64,000 bases of DNA. It comes from Macrolepiota albuminosa (Eukaryota > Basidiomycota > Agaricomycetes > Agaricales > Agaricaceae). The position numbers were made by a program, and so were the translations under genes. Below the pieces are notes generated by a model. It was given only the letters and a program-made list of their open reading frames with translations. It made no database searches and was not told the DNA's origin. Location: assembly GCA_027475525.1 (NCBI GenBank), contig JAMWFC010000037.1:129419-193418 (forward strand). The letters are read 5' to 3'. Shown piece after piece: positions 11,491-22,900 of the stretch (positions are counted from its first letter, which is position 1; every line of letters starts with the position of its first letter).

Positions 11491-12570
11491 TGTGGCAGTG
11501 GGATGGACTAACTGATAGATTGAGGACGAAGTCGAAGCGTCAAAATGTGGCGTTAAAGGGTAGAGGTCGAGGAAGGGAGGAAATCGCAGGGGGTACGGTG
11601 TATGCGTGAAGTGTCGTCTGTCGCTACGTGACGAAAGTTCGTAGACCAACGACGAGTGAGCGCCAGAAAGGTTAAGGGTAGTTAAGCGTAGCCCAGTACT
11701 AGTCAATCCCCAGAAGAGAATATAGCAACCACAGTACAGAAGTCGAGAACACAAGACACAAGAAGACCAAGTGGACAAACAAGCCGAGATGAATGATCAA
11801 GCCGAGAGGTGAGCCGTAGAAGACAAGAACCAAGTTGAGGCACAAGGACTAGAGTGCCGAGAAGCCAAAGACAGTGCCGAGACAGAGAAGCGAGTTCACC
11901 TAGACAAGCGGAAGCTGAACCGAGGCAGAGAAGCAAGAACACCGAGAAGCTGAGAGAGTCTGAGAACACTGCCGAGGACAACGAGCACATGGTGTTTGAC
12001 ACCGGATCAGACGCCGAACAAGCCAGAACAGAGCCAAACAGACAAGACAACTGAGAACAGACCAGACAACGTCGAGACACAGTTACAAGACGCGCAAAAC
12101 AAGCAGAGCTCAAGTCCTCAGATTACGGGGTACGAAAACCTATATTTCCCTCCTACTTTCGTCTCTTTTATACATTTTCTACATCTCTTTCGATCATCTA
12201 ATTTAGGTTTCGACTATTGGTTGGTCTCATAATTTGAACCTTAACTTGTTACTTTCACTCGATCATCTCCAAATAAGCTTTCCAACCGTCGGACAGTCTC
12301 GAAATAAGGTTTTTGATCGTCGATTGTTTCCCGACCCTTCAATTTCTCCCCAAGTCTTCGCTATTCTTTTTCCCTGTCATTCTCTCCGGAATTACCGACC
12401 ATTCTTTGTCTACCGCATTTCTCGCTTTGCGTCCTCAGCCTCCGTTTCGGTAGGCCTCCGCACCGCTCCTACTTTTCCTTAAATTATTTTCCTTCGCCCG
12501 TTATTTTCCTTCGCCCGTATAACTTGTCCCTTGCCCAGTTCTCATCTATGACCCATTCTCCCCTACCACA
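11491..12570 (-). repeat. 5' LTR of element A (1080 bp)
   Basis: Direct repeat of 3794-4856. It is 17 bp longer because TTATTTTCCTTCGCCCG is repeated in tandem around 12484-12518. Differences from the other LTR are almost all C/T or G/A at CpG sites, and most of the decayed states are in this copy. Confidence 0.9.
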
Positions 12571-12655
12571 CCAGCACAATTGGCTTTGCAAAGCGCATGA
12601 TCCCCAGACTACGATCAAACGGGCAAATCCACAGAACGGACGGCGCACTTTGGCT
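12571..12655 (-). pseudogene. 5' part of the unknown gene split by element A
   Basis: On the minus strand an open frame (APSVLWICPFDRSLGIM, then RFAKPIVL) runs straight to the LTR edge and joins in frame with 3557-3793 once one copy of the target duplication is removed. ATG at 12597-12595 is a candidate start; an upstream exon is also possible, since the frame is open back to about 12655. No known family is recognised. Confidence 0.4.
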
Positions 12656-13177
12656 TCACGTTCGTTGCCCATTTCCATCGCGATGAGGACTGTCGTCCAA
12701 GCGAGAAACGAGGATTGTGTGAGGAGGATAGATAATATAGCTCTTTCATGCTTCTCTTTCGCAAGAATGATCATGGGATGGGGGAGGCAGAGATACTGGG
12801 CAAAGAGACGAGATGTGCAAGCTTTGTATATAGTACGATATGATGGTCTGGCTCAGTGGTCTTTCCGGTCACGACGAACTCGTGACTGCATGAGAAGTAA
12901 ACTCCGAGCATTGTCAGGTATGAGTGTTGAATAGTTATGACGCATTTGCTGATTTGGCGCTGTTAATAGTCTGCATAAGGATGCGGCAGGATAGAGCAAG
13001 GACGGTTAGTCAGTTTGTATGTTCTAGCATGGTATGATTTACAGAATAGGGATGACAAGGGGTCAAGGCGTGAGAGTCTAAGTAGTAAGGATTGATTCCA
13101 AACTTCAGCTGTAAGGTTGATTTCTCACACCCATCTTCAAGTACACCGTAAGTCATTGCCAGAATTCAATTTGCACC
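12656..13177. other. Spacer, no gene seen
   Basis: I see no exon structure or known motif here. The open frame on the plus strand starting in the LTR (12524-12934) has no recognisable content. Confidence 0.4.
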
Positions 13178-13350
13178 ATGCAGAGTACAAGTCTCTCGAA
13201 TCATCGTGGACTGAGGCTTCTCTCCCTCGGTAGGCTGGTTCTTGTCCCCCATACTTTTCATTGGGTCTGACACACTCACCACCCACAGATGACGGGGGTA
13301 TCCGTGGCCTCTCCGAGCTTCTAATTCCGAGGTCTACTTTAGTAGACTGA
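13178..13350 (+). pseudogene. N-terminal fragment of a patatin-like phospholipase gene
   Basis: Exon 13178-13229 and exon 13289-13350, joined over a GT-AG intron (13230-13288), read GLRLLSLDDGGIRGLSELLI and then stop. LLSLDGGGIRGLS is the oxyanion-hole motif that opens fungal patatin-like phospholipase domains, which often sit in front of NB-ARC and TPR regions. Here one Gly of GGG reads Asp, and the rest of the gene (catalytic Ser and Asp) is missing. It is a relic. Before the stop there is a short perfect palindrome, GTCTACTTTAGTAGAC. Confidence 0.5.
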
Positions 13351-13435
13351 GGTTTTACTACCTGCTTTGGCGCGCATTTTGTCCTCGAAATTTGTGCCCC
13401 TCACGTGATCTCGGCAGTTGCCGTTCTCTTCCTCT

Positions 13436-13735
13436 ACCGGCTATGTCCTCGATATTTGCTCCCTTTCAGCTATCTTTACCGGCTATTACTACCGGCTATT
13501 ACTACCATGTCCTTGATATTTGCTCCCTTTCAGCTATCTTTACCGGCTATTACTACCGGCTATTACTACCATGTCCTCGATATTTGCTCCCTTTCGGCTA
13601 TCTTTACCGGCTATTACTACCATGTCCTCGATATTTGCTCCCTTTCGGCTATCTTTACCGGCTATTACTACCGGCTATTACTGCCATGTCCTCGATATTT
13701 GCTCCCTTTCGGCTATCTCTACCGGCTATTATGTT
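13436..13735 (+). repeat. Minisatellite, five copies, 64/51-bp period
   Basis: The core ATGTCCTCGATATTTGCTCC recurs at 13443, 13507, 13571, 13622 and 13686. Spacing is 64 bp, once 51 bp. The 13-bp difference is an inner repeat of ACCGGCTATTACT. The repeats read open in all frames, but no protein is implied. Confidence 0.8.
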
Positions 13736-14204
13736 CATCCTCATGTTGAAAAATCCTTGCGTTTTCTTTATATACACATATATATAATTTTCTTGTGTTG
13801 AGCGCATTATTGTGTTTATTTCACCAAGTCGATGGATTATATATACGAATGTGTTTTTTATTTTTATTTGTTTGTTTTGCTATCCTTTATCTTGATTTAT
13901 TTTCATTTGTTTCCTGTTTGTATATTTTTATTGTGTATGTAATTTGTTATGTTTTCTGACAGATGTGAGAATGTTTCATTATTTCTTTGCTCCAGCAGTC
14001 ATTTACATCGTCGATAGATGAATCGTTATATTACGATAACATAATCTACCTACACTAGATAGGTAGCTATCGACTTGTCAGCAGGAATGAAATATTATTG
14101 AACTAATGAACTGGTGAACAACAAAAGTGAGGAAGTACGAAAGTGAATAAAATATGTACAAGTTGGGGTCGCATCAAAAGAAAATAGAAATAAATTCCTG
14201 GCCG
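13736..14204. other. AT-rich spacer
   Basis: T/A-rich DNA with no gene. A short inverted repeat TACCTA...TAGGTA lies near 14048-14066. It may be the left flank or left end of the Helitron-like block. Confidence 0.35.
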
Positions 14205-14312
14205 CTGGTTATGTAAGTTGACATTATGTAAGTTGCTGCTCTGTAAGCTGTTGCTCCAGCTATGGTTTATGTAAGCCATTGCTCCAGCTGCGGTTTATAT
14301 AAGCCTTTGCAG
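14205..14312 (+). repeat. 28-bp minisatellite, left group
   Basis: About three diverged copies of the unit with core GTAAGCTGTTGCTCCAGC followed by GGTTTAT. The same unit makes the arrays at 19687-19966 and, inverted, at 27950-28058. Confidence 0.75.
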
Positions 14313-14623
14313 TTGTTTGTTTGTGATATTACATTTGCGGGCAAATGCAGTGTATTTGGTAATATGATGATGCGGGAATACTATAAAAGCGACTAAAACG
14401 AGAAGGATCGGTGGATGAGGGAGAAACAAAATACGGGTCCAGTGGACTCGTTAGGGAAGGAAGCAGGATGACAATATAGTCAGACCCAAGCAAGTGTCTG
14501 TGAATCGTAGTCGAAACTATATGCGATTGGCAAAGATCAACGAGGCCGTTATTGACAATGTGACAAAGCGAATGTGATCCGAGTGTCATGGTCGCAATTG
14601 AAGGCTTTTTGATTGATGTAATC

Positions 14624-15865
14624 ATTGGTTGCCGTTGCCTGATGCGTCTACGTCCATTCTGTTCTGGCCCTTGTCTGAAATGTCTCTCAGCTTTCTCTTC
14701 AGTTTGTTCTTGGTCCCTTTGTTGGATACTACGTTCTGTGGGGTGTTTATCAGTGTGTTTACTGTGTTGCTTTGTTGCTCACTTTTATGAAGCTAGACCG
14801 GTGCTCGATAAGAGTCATGGATCTCAATACGAGAAGCATTTTGAGTTTCCCACCCTCACTTTTATGAAGCTAGACCGGTGCTCGATAAGAGTCATGGATC
14901 TCAATACGAGAAGCATTTTGAGTTTCCCACCCACCAGGTTAACAACCTGGAAAGATAGCTGGACAGAAACGAGGTCTCCCACTCGGAATCTTTCTGGCTT
15001 GTAATGTTCGTATCTTAAGTTTCCTTCAGTTTTGTGTGTTGCTCTATTGTGTTGTACTTACGTTGTCCTGTTCCCTTCATTTACCTTCATCTTCGAAAAT
15101 TGGACCACGTTGTCTTCGGTAATCATGAACCCTTTCTGCATTATTTTCTCTGTGAGATTGTACGGGTCTAGTTCCCTGTCCATGGGAATGTGTTGTTCGT
15201 TTTTCTCCACATCGCATGTCAGTGTAAATATCCTGTTTGCGATGTCTAGTGATCTTTCTTGCTGTCCAAGTAACGCGTTGTACCAGCATTCGAGTCGGCC
15301 TTCTGAGAACTCAAGTTCAAAGTACTTGCTAATCTCCGTTGCTCCTATCATTGCATCGTCGAAATGTTTTGTTCCTAGGCCATCCAGCTTCACGTATTGC
15401 TTCATGTATTTCAGTCGTCTGTAGTCGCTGCTTTATGTGATTAGACTCTGTTATATTGGATCTCATTGAACGCACCTCATGCGCGTTTCTCTTTTCAGTG
15501 GCAGGAGATCCTTTTCGCTGATGGCTCCGTATACCGTGAAAACTAACTCCTCGTCTGATATATCGCCGTCTTTGTGGACGTACACTAGTCACCATGAGTG
15601 AGGCTTATTTACTTCTTTTGTCTTAATGGCTTCTGCCCATCTTGGTTCCTGTTGTGTCTTGTATGTTGAGAGTCCGACATACGATGTGCAGTTTGGTTAC
15701 TTACACGTGCAATGCTAGTCAACATAACGTTGTTTTCTTCTTCTCTTTTGCGTATGGCTTTCTCGATCGCGGTTTCTTGGTTGCGTAATGAGTCTACTGA
15801 TGTTGAGGTGTCTGTAAATGTTGCTTACTTGCTGCCTCTGTGTCGTAATCTGCTCCTAAGGTCAT
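14624..15865 (-). CDS. Gene X: unknown intron-rich protein of the Helitron block
   Basis: I read ATG at 15865-15863 (MTLGADYDTEAA), then exons through a charged helix (AIEKAIRKREEENN), YKTQQEPRWAEAIK, YVHKDGDISDEELVFTVYGA, the long exon with MKQYVKLDGLGTKHFDD to KMKVNEGNRTT, an exon with KPERFRVGDLVSVQLSF, and a last exon ending MDVDASGNGNQ at 14624. The introns are GT-AG and short. One TGA sits in PHSW(stop)LVYV, where Trp would fit. The last intron/exon area is disturbed by a 77-bp duplication at 14778-14931. The gene is head-to-head with gene Y, with about 820 bp between the starts. I recognise no domain; RVGDLVSVQ is like a short beta-barrel start, but that is weak. Confidence 0.55.
14778..14931. 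repeat. 77-bp tandem duplication (1)
   Basis: Perfect period of 77 bp (copies at 14778 and 14855). It lies in the 3' part of gene X. Probable assembly artefact. Confidence 0.9.
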
Positions 15866-16078
15866 TTCTGTTATGATATATCTATTGTGGCTCTGTCAGC
15901 ATAATACACCTGTCGGACAGTGGCTAGACGTACATTGTATTGCTGCTGTGTCTTGATATCCTTCTAGTCTGTTGTGCTATCTGTGTATTCTTTATAGTAT
16001 CAGGAAGTGATCAGTGAGTGCCTCGACTGTTTTCCTGTGTATGACGTGACGTATCTTGGTTTACCTATCCCATACCCA

Positions 16079-16232
16079 ACTCGTTTCCTTCCTATCGGCT
16101 TTGTCTTTTTTGGTATATGCACTTCGGTTGTTTGGTACCTTCTGTGCCTGTCATCACTCGTTTCCTTCCTATCGGCTTTGTCTTTTTTGGTATATGCACT
16201 TCGGTTGTTTGGTACCTTCTGTGCCTGTCATC
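16079..16232. repeat. 77-bp tandem duplication (2)
   Basis: Copies at 16079 and 16156, in the divergent promoter region between genes X and Y. Probable assembly artefact. Confidence 0.9.
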
Positions 16233-16600
16233 TTGACGCTTCCCATAGTCTGTTTCCAATGGTACATTAATTTCTGGCTTCGTTTCTGGCTTCGTTTTAT
16301 CATCCTCAACTGTTCAGGAACAGACCTTGTGATGTTCCTCTGTCTCTCTTTCTTTGTCCTCTCATTCGTGAATCTCTAGTGCGTTGCCCTTCTGAGGTTA
16401 CGGCTATTAAGGTACAACGTTACGAGTTGTGGATCTGTAATGCTTGTGTTCTATCTAAAAGGTCCCGCTGTGCCTTCTGTGAATCTTGTCTTACTGAATT
16501 TTTCATTCTACTTGATTTTATTTTGTTCGAAGAAAGGGATACACCGTTCTTTACGTTATACTGCCTTTCCCTCTTTGATGCAACGTGCAGCTTGCTGCTC

Positions 16601-16608
16601 TATATAAG
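16601..16608 (+). promoter_or_regulatory. TATA box of gene Y
   Basis: TATATAAG lies 89 bp before the ATG of gene Y, followed by a pyrimidine-rich leader. The position fits a core promoter. Confidence 0.5.
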
Positions 16609-16689
16609 TGTCTTTTGTCCACTGTCCTCGATAATCCCCTCTCTGCCTCCTCTTTTTTCTCTGTGTGTTTTGTGTCACCATACAAACCA

Positions 16690-19300
16690 ATGCCTCCTCG
16701 CAAGATAAAGTCTGAAGAGAATAAGGCTCAGACACTTGTTGACCAACTCAAGACCATGTGTGTTTTATATTGGTGTCTTTGATTTTTTTTTTTTTTTTAA
16801 AGAAAAAAACTTGTTATCCTCAGTGCAGGAGTGCGGATAGGTTGCAAGCGTGTGTACAGCTCTTTCAGTTCCGGTCGGTCTTGCTAATTTGCTTATTGTA
16901 GCATATTCAATAGCGTTTCTGCGGCGACAGCTTCTGGATCTGAAACAGGCGACCCATCTGCTGGGTGAGTACTCTTTTTGTGTTGTAATCTGTAGTGCTA
17001 ATGTTCTTTAGGTCTATTGACGGCGGGTCGCCGTCTAAGCGAAAGGTTTCTGCGTCGCATGATGGGTTCGTGTGTTACTTGTTGTATTTGTGACTATCGT
17101 TTTACTTAATGTCTTGGTATCAGTTCTGTTAGTGTTCCTGCCACGCGTGTGTTACTTGTTGTATTTGTGACTATCGTTTTACTTAATGTCTTGGTATCAG
17201 TTCTGTTAGTGTTCCTGCCATGCCGTCGCCCAAGAAAAAGAGGGCTGTGTCCATTCTATCCGTTGATACACCTTTCATGTTTGTATCCCCGTTTTCCTTG
17301 TTACTTTGCTTGACTGCTGCTATGTAGTCGGGCTATGGCTGGATTGACTGCTGAAGATGCGACCTTGTCAAGTGGTCGTGCTGTGTACGTGATTTATGAT
17401 TTGTTCGCGTTCATGCGCGGTTTGTCTTATGTTTTGCACTCTCAAGGCGCTCCCGTACCATGACAGAGAAGGCTTTGTTTGCGAGCCAGTCAAGCCCTAA
17501 AATGTCGCGTGCCGGAGCTGCGGCCAAGGCCGCTAGTCCAAATTTGGATGACAAATTTGCACCAAAAAAACTTGTTGAATTGTCTGACAACGACGATGAT
17601 GACTTGCCTGTTGTGTCAGTGTGGATTGTTTCTTCTGTTATTTGCTTGTGCTTATTTTGTTCTTTTTGCTTTGGTATAGGATTGCTAAGCGGCCCGTACC
17701 TAGGCCGCTTGTTAAGAAGCCTCTTGTTGTTGTGGCAGGCGATGATAACGTCGACGATTGGGATGTTGCGGACAATAATAGCGACACGCTATCAGACTTT
17801 ATTGTCGATGATAGTTCTGCTCCCGATTATGGATTGTCGGAAGATGGCAAGTCTCTCATGCCTCCCGTCCCTGTTTTGTCTGCTTTGGCTGCTCCGCTTT
17901 TGATTGTCCGCTCAGATGCTGTTGAACCGTATGTTTATTTCATTTCATTTTATTTTATTCCCTTTATCTCTGTACCTCATTTGTTGATGTCTTGCTACAG
18001 CATTGATCCTTGTCTCGATCCTGCGGAAGAGCTTGCAGTGGATGCGGTCATGCAGCCTTCTATCCAAGAAAAGTTTATGGTGTCGACTTATCAAGGACTG
18101 CCGTTCCTTAAGTGCGGACCAACGTCTACTATTTTGCTTGCATTTATTCAACTTGTCGACAGGAAACAACTCGTAATCCAGCCTTTTGGATATGACAAAA
18201 TGAACAGTGATGGTAAAATCCGTTACGCGTGCATTGGTGTTGTTGCTGAGCATATGAATGAAGACAATTGGACGTGCGTTTTGCTTATTGTTTTGTATTT
18301 TTTTTTTCTGTTCTTATGTATGACTCTTTAAATAGTTCGTTGTCGGCTTCTCTTTTATTCAATCGTCACGCCTTCTACGTTAACTTGGCCAGGACTGACC
18401 CTGTCCAACTCAACGCCCCGAAGCAGCAATTGGCTCTTCGGGATTTGACGGGTCCCTTCTGTGTCTGTATTACCTCTGGAGTGGTAACTGCCTCACATTT
18501 ATTTGACAGTTCTGTTCTTGTTGGGAGTCCGTCTGACAAGTATGGTCAGCATCGTATCGAGATTGTTGAATTCCATCAGGAGTCTCTTCGCCAGTTTGCT
18601 GTTTTGGGTTGTGTTTTCAACCTCCTGGACGGTGTTTGAGGTACTCTTTCTGGTAATGGTGTGGCATTTGTTACTCGAGGTGAGGGTAAAACCCCTACAT
18701 ACAATGTTGGTGAGTCGTGTTTTGTTGTTTTGTTGGTTCTGCGTTTGATGTGACTTCAGACGGTGGGTATGCAACTCCCAAGTCCAAGAGGCCCTCCGGT
18801 ATAAAGAGTAACTCAATGTTTACTGAGATGGATGCTCCTGTGTTCAAATCAGCTGGGGTTGCCGATCTGTACAAGCCGGTTGTTGAGTTTGATGACAAAG
18901 GTTCCTGTTAGGCTCATTTCCAGATGGTGTTCTAACATTTTCTCAGTACCTGTATATGACGGCAGGGTAGAAACTGGTCAACCATTCTGTTTTACGCCCA
19001 GTGACTTTGATACTCTTCCTTCTTGGCATCCATACAAAAACAACAATGTTGAGGTTCCAGAAAGTTCTGTCGTCAGTGTTGGTTTCAGTGCCAACTGGTA
19101 TGAGTCTGGTGGTCACAAGTACGTTGGTGTTTGTTGTGTTTGGATATGTTCTCATGTTTTTCAGGTATCTCACCTTGAACTTGCTGTTTGTCATTGTATT
19201 GCACGACCCTACTTACGTGATGCATCTTGTTGAACCTGCTCCTGTGGTGGACCGCGCTGGTGCCACTAAGGGGAAGGCCAAGTCCAAGGCGCGCAAGTAG
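16690..19300 (+). pseudogene. Gene Y: unknown multi-exon protein of the Helitron block
   Basis: The start MPPRKIKSEENKAQTLVDQL at 16690 follows a TATA box. About a dozen exons can be followed, with introns such as 16758-16823. Middle exons are acidic and Asp-rich (LVELSDNDDDDLPVV, DDNVDDWDVADNNSDT). A conserved-looking core follows (GLPFLKCGPTSTILLAFIQL; LALRDLTGPFCVCITSG), and the last part holds VSVGFSANWYESGGHKY and LTLNLLFVIVLHDPTY. It ends in a basic tail, KGKAKSKARK. An in-frame TGA at 18637-18639 (LLDGV, stop, GTLSGNG) breaks it. The C-terminal pattern resembles a recurrent agaricomycete family of unknown role. A nucleic-acid-binding role is only a guess from the acidic and basic tracts. 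The 77-bp duplications at 17069 and 19260 also hit it. Confidence 0.5.
17069..17222. repeat. 77-bp tandem duplication (3)
   Basis: Copies at 17069 and 17146. It doubles an intron and the start of the next exon of gene Y. Probable assembly artefact. Confidence 0.9.
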
Positions 19301-19413
19301 TTCCTGCTTTCACCGCTCCTTCTGTCTTTGCTGGTAGTGCCACTAAGGGGAAGGCCAAGTCCAAGGTGCGCAAGTAGTTCCTGCTTTCACCGCTCCTTCT
19401 GTCTTTGCTGGTC
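19260..19413. repeat. 77-bp tandem duplication (4)
   Basis: Copies at 19260 and 19337 with one C/T mismatch. It doubles the basic C-terminal tail codons and stop of gene Y. Confidence 0.9.
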
Positions 19414-19420
19414 GACTGCC

Positions 19421-19454
<34 letters not shown>

Positions 19455-19458
19455 TATT
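19421..19458. repeat. Poly-A and TA microsatellite
   Basis: A run of A followed by about ten TA steps, just after gene Y. No function is implied. Confidence 0.9.
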
Positions 19459-19686
19459 ATTCAGTGACCTTCCGCATGGGAGGCAGGCGGGCATATGTGA
19501 CCTCAGTTGTGACCTTAGCCATCTAGCCATCGGACATTTACTTGTTACCTTGAGCAGTTGTTTTTGTGTCGCATTGTTTTGAGATAGTCTCGATATAGAC
19601 TTTTTGAGCCGTTGTCTGTTTGACTGTTTGTTCACTGAGTGAATCTTTCGTCGCGTTACCTTTGGTGGTATTTACTGTGTTAATGC

Positions 19687-19966
19687 TTGTTTATGTAGGC
19701 TGTTGCTCTAGTGGTGGTTTATGTAAGCTGTCGCTCTAGCGGTGGTTTATATAAGCTGTTGCTCCAGCAGTGGATTATGTAAGCTATTGCTCTAGCGGTG
19801 GTTTATGTAAGCTGTCACTCCAGCAATGGTTTATATAAGCTGTCGCTCCAGCAGCGGTTTATGTAAGCTGTCACTCCAGCGATGGTTTATGTAAGCTGTT
19901 GCTCCAGCAATGGTTTATATAAGCCGCTACTCTGGACATGGTTTATATAAGCTATCGCTCACTTTG
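19687..19966 (+). repeat. 28-bp minisatellite, ten copies
   Basis: Ten consecutive 28-bp units that share TTTAT[GA]TAAGCT, GCTC[CT]AGC and a final TGG, each diverged by a few bases. The units abut directly with no unique spacers, so this is not CRISPR. The array lies about 680 bp before the Rep-helicase start. Confidence 0.9.
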
Positions 19967-22900
19967 ATGGTTTTGAGCTATGATGTAATGTTAGTTCAGG
20001 TGACCATATTGATGGTTGCTTCATATGTAACTTGTTTTGTACTCGTGCGTTGATTTCAACGATGATATTGTCTGTGTACGGTGCCTGGCTATTAGTCCGT
20101 ATATTGCTCGTTGTTTTAAAACATGCGTCGTTCACAAGGTATGCATGTATCTAATTTGGCGCAACATCTCTCATGTACGGTTGATAGGGGGCCTACAGTA
20201 ATTCAACATGCGCGCTCTCAATACCTATGTGTTCTGTCGAACGCCGAGCAATGCTCGATCTATGATACTGAGCGATGCTCGATCCGTGACACTGAACGAT
20301 GCTATCATACCTATACAGAATGGCATACTACCATACGGATTGATACAAACACAAATCAGTGTACATGTTTCCTTGCGATTCGAGACTCTATGGGCACCAG
20401 GACACACACACATTGGATATTTCCCTTTTTTAGGGTCAACATATCTAATCGGTGCTATGTTTTTTGTCAGTTCTATATGCCCTGGTTATATTATTGTAGA
20501 GTTTTGACTGTTCCCGCGACGTTCAAATGATGCAGGATAACGCGACTTTTTGTGATGCGATCCCTCATGTCCCGTCACGATTTTCTAGTGTGCCTGCGTC
20601 GATGCCACCTAGGTCCTATGTTGTGTAACCACGCGATGAGGAACAATGTATGTAATGTTGCATTTGCTATCGAAACTTTACTGCATGGATACTGATACGT
20701 GGCCTTGTTTAGACCAACACATTGTTATTAGCTCAACCCTTTCTGCAGTAAAATTGTTTGTGGTACCTGGGCTTAGAATATTAGGGTATTCACATCTATC
20801 TGCGTCTAGAGCTTACCATAGGAGTGGTCGATTGTCCACGTGCAAGTCCCTTGGACGTCAAAGATCGCTTTGTAAACCTAAACGTGTCCTCAGACCTATA
20901 GGCGGTGGTAAAACTTATGCGTTCTCCTTTGCACAAGTAGATATGTACATCGACGTGAGTCAGGGCAAACACAACCCGTGGCACGTATTCAAATTCATCA
21001 ATCATGCAGATGATGTTGGTTTGCTGTCGTACCCGATTACTGCAGGGTACATGCATGCTAGGCTGCCTTTGTCTACCCTTTCACAACATCTCACATTGAA
21101 GCAGCTACGATCCGTAGCGCGTATACATGGGATTGTGCTCCCTAAGCGTTTTAGAGCGTCACATCCAAGTGATTTGTTTAATTCTCACAGTTGCTCAAAA
21201 TGTGTTAGTTGGTCTACTGTATTGACGGCTGATCTCAGTTCACAAGCAAGAAACACGCTGAGACGCTCTGTGGTGCGTAATCAAAAGCATGAAGTTGTTC
21301 TTGAGGCAGATGTTTGGGGCCCTGACAAGCCCAAATTTCCTCCTGCGCCTCTTACACCAAGCCTAACTACTCAAATCATACGCGACTTTTGCAACAAAAC
21401 AGGTCCAGCACAATTAGAAGAAAGCGGTTGCGCTGTTTGTGGTTTGCTGCGCCCAGTTAAGGATATGCATACTCTAAAAAGTATGAAAGGGTTTCTCGGT
21501 GTGTTATCTGCCAAAGGAGTTACCAGAGTGGAGAGGCGTTCAGGAACGGAATCTGTGAGAGAAATAAAAGGCCTGGTGTTGGATCATAGATGCAATTCTG
21601 TCTGTTCAGAGTGCAGGATCCCATTGTTGAAGGGCAAAGTTCCTAAGTATGCACTTGCAAACGGTTTTTGGATTGGTGCTGTTCCAGTTGTTTTATCCCG
21701 TTTAAATTGGGTTGAACAGCTCCTTGTCACCAAAGTATGTAGGTCTCTCTGTTTCACACATGTGTCGTCCTCGGGTCTCAGCAAAATGAACACACATTTG
21801 ATTGCTTTTGAATCTCCCGTTGAAAAGGTTTACCATGTACTGCCTCCTCCGAGGGCTGACATGGATGATGTTTTAGCTATTCTATTTACAGGGCCTTGTC
21901 AGCCTACTGGGGAAGATCTCAAACGATTGCCTTTGCTCGTCCGCCGAAACGCTGTGAAGCAGGCATTGGAATGGCTCAAGCTTAATCATTCTGCTTATAC
22001 GGACATTGAAATATGCGATAGCAATCTTGACGACTATCCAGAAGATACATTACCAGTAAAAATCGTTTACAAAGAGTCTCTGGAGGAAAACAGAACAGTT
22101 GACCCTGCCGTTTACAAAGTTGATGGAGATAATGGGGTATCAGCCGGGGATTGTCCTTTTGTCGTGCATGGACTGACGGGTGAGAGCCTATCAGCAAAAA
22201 CAAAAGATGAGCTTAAAGGTATTGCTTTAAAGCACTGGCACTCCAATGGCAAAGCACTGCTAGTTGGACATTCATCCCGTCCAGTTAATTGGATGAAGGA
22301 CGCAACTGTTTATCCTCAAATGTTTCCCTGGTTGTTTCCGTATGGCTTTGGGGGTCCAGGCTGTGTAAAAGGCTGTATCTCTGTTAAGGTTCACAAAGGC
22401 AATCTCCTCATGTATCATGATAAGCGGTTCCAGAGAGATACTGGCTTTCCCTTTGCGGCATTCAGTCACGAGCAGATCAGAGCCGCAACTACAGGGGGGT
22501 TTCTGGCGATTGAAAGAAACAACTTTGCTCATATTGCTGAACGCATAGCAAGTCTCGACGTGGAATTACTCAGAAGTATGGCTGATTGTATGGCCAAAGG
22601 CGAGATTATCAAGCCCACGAACCAGGAGGAACAGAAATGTTTCAAAGTTATTGAAGACGTTGATGCTGTGTCGGGCCGGATCGACGGGTCTCCAATAACA
22701 AAAAAGCATATGAGAAACGAGATATGGTCATTAGTGATTGACAAAGGTGCGCCTTCTTGGTTTATAACGTTGTCACCTGTGGATATCAGACACCCTATAT
22801 GTCTGTACTATGCCGGTGATAATATAAAGTTTGAACCTGATATATTATTACCTTCTGACACTGCATATCGACTTATTGCACGTAATCCTGTTGCAGGGGC

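Larger units (their letters stand above)
3794..12570 (-). mobile_element. Gypsy-type LTR retrotransposon A
   Basis: The two LTRs (3794-4856 and 11491-12570) start TGTGGTAG and end CTGCCACA in element orientation and differ almost only by transitions, plus a 17-bp tandem duplication in the upstream copy. The internal part encodes gag, PR, RT, RNase H and integrase on the minus strand. The likely target duplication is CTGG/CCGG, imperfect by one transition. The RT has the DLFAGYDGRRL motif, related to the RT of element B. The element is not autonomous any more: gag carries a nonsense codon and a frameshift, and pol carries three nonsense codons. All four stops are TGA where CGA is expected. Confidence 0.9.

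Noticed and set aside
13436..13735. Repeat-containing open frames as a repetitive protein
   Set aside because: All three frames are open only because the repeat unit lacks stops; there is no start context, splice structure or known repeat family.
19687..19966. Regular 28-bp repeats as a CRISPR array
   Set aside because: The units abut directly with no unique spacers, vary in sequence, and the genome is eukaryotic. It is a minisatellite.
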